Of a stretch of DNA of 5,202 nucleotides, positions 1-4,543 are shown piece by piece. The stretch lies in the NCBI GenBank assembly GCA_026997055.1, contig JALWJU010000225.1, positions 1 to 5,202 of the forward strand. Direction: 5' to 3'. The notes under the pieces are model-generated. The model saw only the letters and a program-made list of their open reading frames with translations. It was not told the DNA's origin and did no database searches. The DNA is from Paracoccaceae bacterium. Lineage in GTDB: Bacteria > Pseudomonadota > Alphaproteobacteria > Rhodobacterales > Rhodobacteraceae. The position numbers and the translations under genes were made by a program. Positions within the stretch are counted from its first letter, which is position 1, and each line of letters starts with the position of its first letter.

Positions 1-901
1 GCTTGAGGTCGTCCACCTCCATGCTCGGCCCGCATTTCAGGCCGATCGGATTGAGCACCCCGCGGGCGAATTCCACATGCGCGCCGTCGGGCTGGCGGGT
101 GCGGTCGCCGATCCAGATCATGTGCGCCGAGCCCGCAAGCCAGTTGCCCGAGGTCGAGTCGAGCCGGGTCAGCGCCTCTTCGTATTCGAGCAGCAGCGCC
201 TCGTGGGAGGTGTAGAAGCTCACGGTCCTCAGCGCCGTGGAGCGGTCCGAGCGGATGCCGGCGGCGCGCATGAAGTCGAGCGTGTCGCTGATCCGGTCGG
301 CCATGGCGCGGTAGCGCTCGGCCTTCTCTCCGGCGGTGAAGCCCAGCGTCCAGCTATGGACCTGGTGCACATCCGCATAGCCCCCGGTGGAAAAGGCGCG
401 GATCAGGTTCAGCGTGCCGGCGGCCTGGGTATAGGCCTGAAGCATCCGCTCCGGGTCGGGGATGCGCGCCTCGGCGCTGAAGGCGAGGTCGTTGATGATG
501 TCGCCGCGATAGCTGGGAAGCTCCACGCCGTCGATCACCTCGGTGGGCGCCGAGCGCGGCTTGGCGAACTGGCCGGCGATGCGCCCGACCTTGATCACCG
601 GCACCTTGGCGCCATAGGTCAGCACCATCGCCATCTGCAGCATCACCTTGAAGGTGTCGCGGATCGCATCGGCATTGAAGGCGGCAAAGCTCTCGGCGCA
701 GTCGCCCCCCTGCAGTAGGAAGGCCTCGCCGCGCGCCGCCTTGCCGAGCTCGGCCTTGAGCTTGCGCGCCTCGCCCGCGAAGACCAGCGGCGGATAGGAG
801 GCAAGCTTTTCCTCGACCCGGCGCAGCGCCTCGGCATCGGTATAGTCGGGCATCTGCACCCGGGGTTTCGCACGCCAGCTGTCTTTTGCCCAGTCGTTCA
901 T
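1..901 (-). CDS. aroG: Class II DAHP synthase (3-deoxy-7-phosphoheptulonate synthase), N-terminal part, cut by the left edge
   Basis: This cytoplasmic enzyme condenses phosphoenolpyruvate with erythrose 4-phosphate, the first step of the shikimate pathway to aromatic amino acids. I translated the minus strand from ATG at 901-899 and it stays open for 300 codons to the window edge; family members have about 450-470 residues, so roughly one third is missing. Family landmarks are clear: LLQGGDCAESF at 62-72 with metal ligand Cys68, KVGRIAGQFAKPRS at 104-117 with phosphate-binding Arg107, NLIRAFSTGGYADVH at 165-179, SHEALLLEYEEALTR at 232-246, GDRTRQ at 265-270 and GLKCGPS at 287-293. Spacings Cys68-Arg107 (39) and Arg267-Lys289 (22) equal those I recall for the Mycobacterium tuberculosis enzyme (Cys87/Arg126, Arg284/Lys306). 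The start at 901 is favoured because GGAG (911-908) lies 6 bases before it; an in-frame ATG four codons earlier (913-911) overlaps that site. The remaining metal ligands lie off the window. The symbol could equally be given as aroF or aroH by convention. Confidence 0.95.
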   Translation of the reverse strand, partial: MNDWAKDSWRAKPRVQMPDYTDAEALRRVEEKLASYPPLVFAGEARKLKAELGKAARGEAFLLQGGDCAESFAAFNADAIRDTFKVMLQMAMVLTYGAKVPVIKVGRIAGQFAKPRSAPTEVIDGVELPSYRGDIINDLAFSAEARIPDPERMLQAYTQAAGTLNLIRAFSTGGYADVHQVHSWTLGFTAGEKAERYRAMADRISDTLDFMRAAGIRSDRSTALRTVSFYTSHEALLLEYEEALTRLDSTSGNWLAGSAHMIWIGDRTRQPDGAHVEFARGVLNPIGLKCGPSMEVDDLK

Positions 902-920
902 CGCTTGCTCCATGGTTCGG

Positions 921-945
921 GGCGCCGGCCCCGGGGCCGGGGCGC
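921..945. repeat. GC-only palindrome in the DAHP synthase leader
   Basis: Positions 925-940 are a perfect 16-base palindrome (CCGGCCCCGGGGCCGG). It is flanked by GGC (921-923) on the left and GCGC (942-945) on the right, so the arms can extend as an imperfect inverted repeat with a small bulge. It lies between the candidate promoter and the ribosome binding site of the minus-strand gene, ending about 10 bases before GGAG. In RNA it would form a very stable hairpin; there is no following U run, so a classical terminator is unlikely. Confidence 0.6.
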
Positions 946-966
946 GGGCGGCACTGTCAGCCTCCC

Positions 967-994
967 GCTATAGCATCTGTGGGCAGGAGTGCAA
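967..994 (-). promoter_or_regulatory. Candidate promoter for the DAHP synthase gene
   Basis: Read on the minus strand, TTGCAC (994-989) is followed after 16 bases by TATAGC (972-967). The -10 box matches TATAAT at 4 of 6 positions and the -35 begins with the conserved TTG. Transcription would start near 960, giving a leader of about 60 bases that contains the GC palindrome at 925-940. This is pattern matching only; the spacing and location upstream of a real start make it plausible. Confidence 0.4.
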
Positions 995-1175
995 ACGCAT
1001 CTGCCTGCCCGATGCGGTCCGACCAGCCCGGACCGACGGCAAACCGGAAAACGCAAGGCCCGCCCGTCCCGTGGCTCCGGCTGCCCGACAGGCGCCGGAT
1101 CGGGGCTTGATCGGGAGAGAAAAAGCTGGTCCCGTCAATCGTCAGGATCACGATGCCACCCGAGCGAATCAGCAG

Positions 1176-2213
1176 ATGACCAGCCGCCGCCCCAGTCAGG
1201 ACACGCCAGCCGCGCCGCCCGCCACGCCGCCAGGCGCGCCGTCCGAGCGCCCGCGGCGCTTCGTCTTCGTGCTGATGAATCAATTCACCCTGCTGAGCTT
1301 TGCCGGGGCGCTGGATGCGCTGAGGCTCGCCAATCTGCACCTGGGCCGGCGGGCCTATGAGTGGCGCCTGCTGAGCGAAGACGGCGGGCAGGCGGTCAGC
1401 TCCGCCGGGGTCGCGCTCGACGTTGACGGCGCGCTGGAAGAGCTGCGCCGCGACGACACCGTGATCCTGTGCGGCGGGCTCGACATTCAGCAGAACACCG
1501 GCCAGAAGCTGATCGCCTGGCTGCGCCGGGAGGCGCGCAGGGGCGTGAGAATCGGGGCGATCTGCACCGCCGCCCATGTGCTGGCCAGGGCCGGGCTGCT
1601 GGAGGGCAGACGGGCCACCATCCACTGGGAGAACCACGATGCCATGGCCGAGGAATTCGACGATATCGAGCTTTCCAGGGCGGTATTCGTGATCGACGGC
1701 AACCGGCTGACCAGCGCCGGAGGCACCGCCTCGATCGACATGATGCTGAAGCTGATCGCGCTGGACCACGGCGAAGAGGTGGCCAATGCGGTGGCCGACC
1801 AGCAGATATACACGACCATCCGCACCGACCGCGACAGCCAGCGCCTTTCGGTTCCCACCCGTATCGGCGTGCGCCATCCGAAGCTGGCGGCGGTGATCGA
1901 GATGATGGAGGCGAACATGGAAGAGCCGCTCAGCCCCTCGGTCCTGGCCGGCCGGGTGGGCATGTCCACGCGCCAGCTCGAGCGGCTGTTTCGCCGCTAT
2001 CTCGACCGCTCGCCCAAGCGCTATTACATGGAAATGCGCCTGCACAAGGCGCGCAACCTGCTCTTGCAGACCGACATGAGCGTGATCAATGTGGCGCTCG
2101 CCTGCGGGTTTTCCTCCCCCTCGCATTTCTCCAAATGCTACCGGGCGCATTACCGGATCACCCCCTACCGGGAGCGCGGCAGCCTGGCGGCGGGGAGTGA
2201 GGGGCGGGAGTGA
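1176..2213 (+). CDS. GlxA-family transcriptional regulator (DJ-1/PfpI-like domain + AraC HTH)
   Basis: The 345-residue protein is a DNA-binding regulator of the family that includes GlxA and, in Pseudomonas, GbdR, CdhR and ArgR. After a Pro/Ala-rich leader of about 25 residues, a DJ-1/PfpI-like domain begins at RRFVFVLMNQF (about 27) and includes GAICTAAHVLA with elbow Cys130, and TIHWEN with His150. The GGTASIDMML segment follows. The AraC C-terminal domain spans about 234-335: VLAGRVGMSTRQLERLFRRYL is the first helix-turn-helix, and INVALACGFSSPSHFSKCYRAHY plus ITPYRER the second with the family signature. Start: the frame is open upstream, but ATG at 1176 is the first methionine giving a normal length; its ribosome site is poor. 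It may be translationally coupled to a tiny ORF (see findings). It is followed in the same direction by a transporter operon, so local control is a reasonable guess. The effector is unknown; several relatives respond to quaternary amines or arginine. Confidence 0.9.
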   Translation: MTSRRPSQDTPAAPPATPPGAPSERPRRFVFVLMNQFTLLSFAGALDALRLANLHLGRRAYEWRLLSEDGGQAVSSAGVALDVDGALEELRRDDTVILCGGLDIQQNTGQKLIAWLRREARRGVRIGAICTAAHVLARAGLLEGRRATIHWENHDAMAEEFDDIELSRAVFVIDGNRLTSAGGTASIDMMLKLIALDHGEEVANAVADQQIYTTIRTDRDSQRLSVPTRIGVRHPKLAAVIEMMEANMEEPLSPSVLAGRVGMSTRQLERLFRRYLDRSPKRYYMEMRLHKARNLLLQTDMSVINVALACGFSSPSHFSKCYRAHYRITPYRERGSLAAGSEGRE

Positions 2214-2255
2214 GGAGCGGCGTGCGGACGAAAGCGCGAACCGGGCACGGCGGGA

Positions 2256-2281
2256 AACAGGCGGGAGGAACAGGCGGGAGG
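2256..2281. repeat. Perfect 13-bp tandem duplication
   Basis: The unit AACAGGCGGGAGG occurs at 2256-2268 and again directly at 2269-2281. A degenerate third copy (9 of 13 matches) follows at 2282-2294. It probably arose by slippage; a regulatory role is open. Confidence 0.7.
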
Positions 2282-2336
2282 AAAGGCCCGGAGGCGCAGG
2301 CGGTGCGCTCGTCGCCCCCCGGGCGCGTTTACGGGG

Positions 2337-2365
2337 TTTTCATTTCTTGCGCACGCGCTTAGGGT
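2337..2365 (+). promoter_or_regulatory. Weak candidate promoter for the transporter operon
   Basis: TTTTCA (2337-2342) and TAGGGT (2360-2365) are separated by 17 bases, matching the consensus boxes at 4 and 3 of 6 positions. The local rise in AT content just before the binding-protein gene supports a promoter somewhere here. A second -35-like TTGCGC lies at 2347-2352 without a suitable -10. Confidence 0.25.
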
Positions 2366-2386
2366 AAGGGCCGGGAATGTATTAAC

Positions 2387-2392
2387 AGGGAG
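2387..2392 (+). promoter_or_regulatory. Ribosome binding site of the binding-protein gene
   Basis: AGGGAG lies 8 bases before the ATG at 2401 and fixes that start. It is the strongest Shine-Dalgarno match in the window, fitting a protein made in large amounts. Confidence 0.8.
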
Positions 2393-2400
2393 AATTACCC

Positions 2401-3582
2401 ATGAAAAAGCTGCTTCTGGCCTCTGCCGCGAGCGCCCTGATGGCTTCGGGCGCGCTTGCCGAGGAAATCAAGCTGGGGATCATCTTCGGCTTCACCGGCC
2501 CGATCGAGAGCCTGACCCCGGCCATGGCCGACGGGGCCGAACTGGCGATGAAGGAAGTGAGCGATTCCGGCAAGCTTCTGGGCGGCTCCACCGTGACCCC
2601 GGTGCGCGCCGACTCCACCTGCATCGACGCCGGCGCGGCCACCGCCGCCGCCGAGCGCCTGGTGACCTCCGACGGGGTGGCCGCGATCGTCGGCGCCGAC
2701 TGCTCCGGCGTCACCGGCGCGATCCTCGCCAATGTGGCCGTGCCCAACGGGATCGTGATGATTTCGCCCTCGGCGACCAGCCCGGGCCTTTCGACGGCCG
2801 AGGATAACGGCCTGTTTTTCCGCACCGCGCCGTCGGATGCGCGTCAGGGCGTGGTGATGGCCGAGATCCTGCTCGAGCAGGGGGTGAAGTCGGTGGCCGT
2901 CACCTATACCAACAACGACTACGGCAAGGGCCTCGCCGATGCCTTCGAAGCCGCCTATACCGAGCGCGGCGGCACGGTGACCATCAACGCCGCCCATGAG
3001 GACGGCAAGGCCGACTACTCGGCCGAAGTGGGCGCGCTGGCCGCTGCCGGCGGCGAGCGCCTCGTGGTCGCGGGCTATGTGGATCAGGGCGGCTCGGGAA
3101 TCGTGCGCGCGGCGCTGGATGCCGGCGCCTTCGATACCTTCCACTTCCCCGACGGCATGATCGGCGCCAAGCTCGAGGAGAATTTCGGCGACGAGATCGA
3201 CGGCTCCACCGGCCAGCATCCGGGCACCGACAGCCCCGGCGCGGCGATGTTCCAGGAGCTTGCTGGCGATTCCTTCGATGCCACCTCGCCCTTCTCTCCC
3301 GAATCCTACGACGCCGCCGCGCTGATCCTGCTGGCGATGCAGGCGGCCGGCTCCTCCGACAGCCAGGCCTTCAAGGACAAGGTGATGGAAGTGGCCAACG
3401 CCCCGGGCGAGAAGATCTATCCGGGCGAACTGGCCAAGGCCCTCGACATCCTCGCCGCGGGCGGCGATATCGACTATGTGGGCGCCAGCGCGGTGGAACT
3501 GATCGGCCCCGGCGAAAGCGCCGGCAACTACCGCGAGATCGTCATCGAAGGCGGCAAGGTCACCACGGCGAAATACCGCTGA
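2401..3582 (+). CDS. Periplasmic substrate-binding protein of a branched-chain amino acid type ABC transporter (LivJ/LivK family)
   Basis: The 393-residue precursor is a type I periplasmic binding protein (Peripla_BP_6) that captures substrate and delivers it to a membrane permease. The first 20 residues are a Sec signal peptide: MKK, a hydrophobic stretch, then ALA before EEIKLGIIFG. The mature N-terminus with KLGIIFGFTGP, GAELAMKEV and the later AERLVTSDGVAAIVGADCSG follow the family order. Cys74 and Cys101 match the disulfide pair of E. coli LivJ in location. ISPSATSPGLS at 121-131 is the loop whose Ser/Ala/Thr contact the amino acid alpha groups in LivJ; VTYTNNDYGKG (167-177), GYVDQGGSGIVRAALDAG (225-242) and FSPESYDAAALILLAM (298-313) are further family blocks. 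The protein is acidic, as usual for periplasmic receptors. It heads an operon with two ATPases after a hairpin. Ligand cannot be fixed: leucine/isoleucine/valine is the default, but this family also binds amides, urea and other small molecules. Confidence 0.93.
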   Translation: MKKLLLASAASALMASGALAEEIKLGIIFGFTGPIESLTPAMADGAELAMKEVSDSGKLLGGSTVTPVRADSTCIDAGAATAAAERLVTSDGVAAIVGADCSGVTGAILANVAVPNGIVMISPSATSPGLSTAEDNGLFFRTAPSDARQGVVMAEILLEQGVKSVAVTYTNNDYGKGLADAFEAAYTERGGTVTINAAHEDGKADYSAEVGALAAAGGERLVVAGYVDQGGSGIVRAALDAGAFDTFHFPDGMIGAKLEENFGDEIDGSTGQHPGTDSPGAAMFQELAGDSFDATSPFSPESYDAAALILLAMQAAGSSDSQAFKDKVMEVANAPGEKIYPGELAKALDILAAGGDIDYVGASAVELIGPGESAGNYREIVIEGGKVTTAKYR

Positions 3583-3601
3583 AGACAGCCGGAGAAGCAG
3601 C

Positions 3602-3630
3602 GAAACAGCCCGGGATTTCCGGGCTGTTTC
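3602..3630 (+). terminator. Strong hairpin after the binding-protein gene (terminator or intra-operon attenuator)
   Basis: A perfect 12-bp inverted repeat, GAAACAGCCCGG (3602-3613) with CCGGGCTGTTTC (3619-3630), encloses the loop GATTT. It starts 20 bases after the stop codon. The right arm ends in TTTCCG rather than a long T run, so termination may be partial. Because the ATPase genes follow in the same direction, it probably lowers their expression relative to the binding protein. Confidence 0.8.
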
Positions 3631-3689
3631 CGTAATTTGCGCAAGATGCAAGGCGTTCGCAAGGCGCCGGAAGAGCCACGGGGGGATGG

Positions 3690-4472
3690 ATGATCGAAGT
3701 TCGCGACATCCACAAGCATTTCGGCGGCTTTCGTGCCGTGGACGGGGCGACGCTCAGCATCGCCAGGGGCTCCATCACCGGGCTGATCGGCCCGAACGGC
3801 GCCGGAAAGACCACTCTTTTCAACGTGATAGCGGGCGTTCTCAAGCCAACCTCCGGGCAGGTATTCATGGAGGGCGAGGACATTACCGGCCTGCCGCCGC
3901 ATGAACTTTTTCACAAGGGGCTGCTCAGGACCTTCCAGATCGCCCATGAATTTCCGACCATGAGCGTGCGCGAGAACCTGATGATGGTGCCCGGCGGGCA
4001 GACCGGCGAGCGCCTGCTGGCGACCTGGCTGCAGCCCGGGCGCATCCGCGCCGAGGAAGCGGCGCTCAGGCGCAAGGCCGACGAGGTACTGGAATTCCTC
4101 ACCATCGACCACCTTGCCGATGAAAAGGCCGGCAATCTGTCGGGCGGGCAGAAGAAGCTGCTGGAGCTCGGCCGCACCATGATGGTGGATGCGAAGATCG
4201 TGTTTCTCGACGAGGTGGGCGCGGGCGTCAATCGCACCCTGCTCAGGACCATCGGCGATGCGATCATCCGCCTCAACCGCGAGCGCGGCTATACTTTCGT
4301 GGTGATCGAGCATGACATGGATTTCATCGGCCGGCTCTGCGACCCGGTGATCTGCATGGCCGAGGGCAAGGTGCTGGCCGAGGGCGCGCTCGACGAGATC
4401 AAGGCCAACGAACAGGTGATCGAGGCCTATCTGGGCACCGGCCTCAAGAACAAGCTGAAGGAAGAGGCATGA
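3690..4472 (+). CDS. livG: Branched-chain amino acid type ABC transporter ATPase, LivG subunit
   Basis: This 260-residue cytoplasmic ATPase is one of two different nucleotide-binding subunits that power the uptake system. Walker A is GPNGAGKT at 34-41, the Q-loop glutamine is Gln83 in RTFQIAHEFPTMSVRENL, the signature is LSGGQ at 150-154, Walker B is KIVFLDE at 169-175 with Asp174 and catalytic Glu175, and the H-loop is His208 in VVIEHDMDFI. The insertion between Q-loop and signature and the C-terminal EAYLGTG block are typical of LivG. The residue after the catalytic Glu is Val (DEVGAGVN) where most ABC ATPases have Pro. ATG at 3690 follows a G-rich run (GGGGGA, ending 3686); an out-of-frame ATG at 3686 overlaps. 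The gene ends in ATGA with a possible short ORF, and livF follows after 63 bases. Assignment as LivG rather than LivF is firm from the insertion and the His in the H-loop. Confidence 0.93.
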   Translation: MIEVRDIHKHFGGFRAVDGATLSIARGSITGLIGPNGAGKTTLFNVIAGVLKPTSGQVFMEGEDITGLPPHELFHKGLLRTFQIAHEFPTMSVRENLMMVPGGQTGERLLATWLQPGRIRAEEAALRRKADEVLEFLTIDHLADEKAGNLSGGQKKLLELGRTMMVDAKIVFLDEVGAGVNRTLLRTIGDAIIRLNRERGYTFVVIEHDMDFIGRLCDPVICMAEGKVLAEGALDEIKANEQVIEAYLGTGLKNKLKEEA

Positions 4473-4543
4473 GCGTCGCGCAGGGATTCAATGCCTCCGG
4501 CGGGAGTATTTTCACCAAGATGAAAGGGCGGGCGCGTGGCTGA
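4469..4543 (+). CDS. Possible 24-codon small ORF between livG and livF
   Basis: An ATG overlapping the livG stop as ATGA opens a 24-codon frame ending in TGA at 4541-4543, eight bases inside the livF start region. The peptide has no recognisable domain and its second half is encoded by the intergenic element at 4491-4528. The double overlap could couple livG and livF translation, but no family supports it and it may be chance. Confidence 0.2.
   Translation: MSVAQGFNASGGSIFTKMKGRARG
4491..4528 (+). repeat. Suspected dispersed intergenic element supplying the livF ribosome site
   Basis: The stretch reads ATGCCTCCGGCGGGAG, then TATTTTCACC, then AAGATGAAAGGG. CTCC (4495-4498 region) can pair with GGAG (4503-4506) around GGCG as a small hairpin followed by a T-rich tract. 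I recall very similar CCTCCGGCGGG-AGTATTT-AAGATGAAAG strings between many genes of Rhodobacteraceae genomes; this is memory, not a search. Its last bases, AAAGGG (4523-4528), lie 7 bases before the livF GTG and act as its Shine-Dalgarno site. Confidence 0.5.

Larger units (their letters stand above)
902..1175. other. Divergent intergenic region between the DAHP synthase and regulator genes
   Basis: About 270 bases separate the two divergent starts. The region holds the minus-strand promoter candidate, the GC palindrome, a dyad CGGTCC-N9-GGACCG (1015-1035), a hairpin-capable segment at 1076-1099 (CCGGC and GCC paired with GGC and GCCGG around one bulged T) and two GATCGGG copies 11 bp apart (1098 and 1109). 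The frame of the regulator stays open back to 912, but that stretch is Gly/Pro/Arg-rich, has no family resemblance and is treated as non-coding. I saw no convincing plus-strand promoter: TTGATC at 1107-1112 could be a -35 but lacks a good -10. Confidence 0.6.
2214..2386. other. Intergenic stretch between regulator and binding-protein gene
   Basis: The stretch has no gene I can support. Its left half is purine- and G-rich with the 13-bp duplication; its right half turns AT-richer from about 2328 and carries the promoter candidate. I see no clear terminator for the regulator, so some read-through into the transporter operon is possible. Confidence 0.5.

Noticed and set aside
77..718. 213-codon plus-strand frame opposite the DAHP synthase gene
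   Set aside because: The minus strand carries unmistakable class II DAHP synthase motifs throughout this span.
899..913. Earlier in-frame ATG (913-911) as start of the DAHP synthase gene
   Set aside because: It overlaps the GGAG ribosome site of the ATG at 901, and family proteins usually begin close to the NDWAKDSWR segment.
912..1175. N-terminal extension of the regulator to the ATG at 912
   Set aside because: The extra 88 residues are Gly/Pro/Arg-rich with no family match, and the ATG overlaps the complement of the DAHP synthase start region.
957..2150. 397-codon open frame on the minus strand opposite the regulator
   Set aside because: It is the antisense shadow of a clear GlxA-type gene in GC-rich DNA; its His/Gly/Ala-rich translation shows no domain.
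2395..3651. 418-codon open frame on the minus strand opposite the binding-protein gene
   Set aside because: Its translation is low-complexity and it mirrors a gene with signal peptide and family motifs; it also runs through the hairpin.
3528..4313. 261-codon minus-strand frame opposite livG
   Set aside because: It covers the Walker A, signature and Walker B region of livG in antisense and has no own motif.
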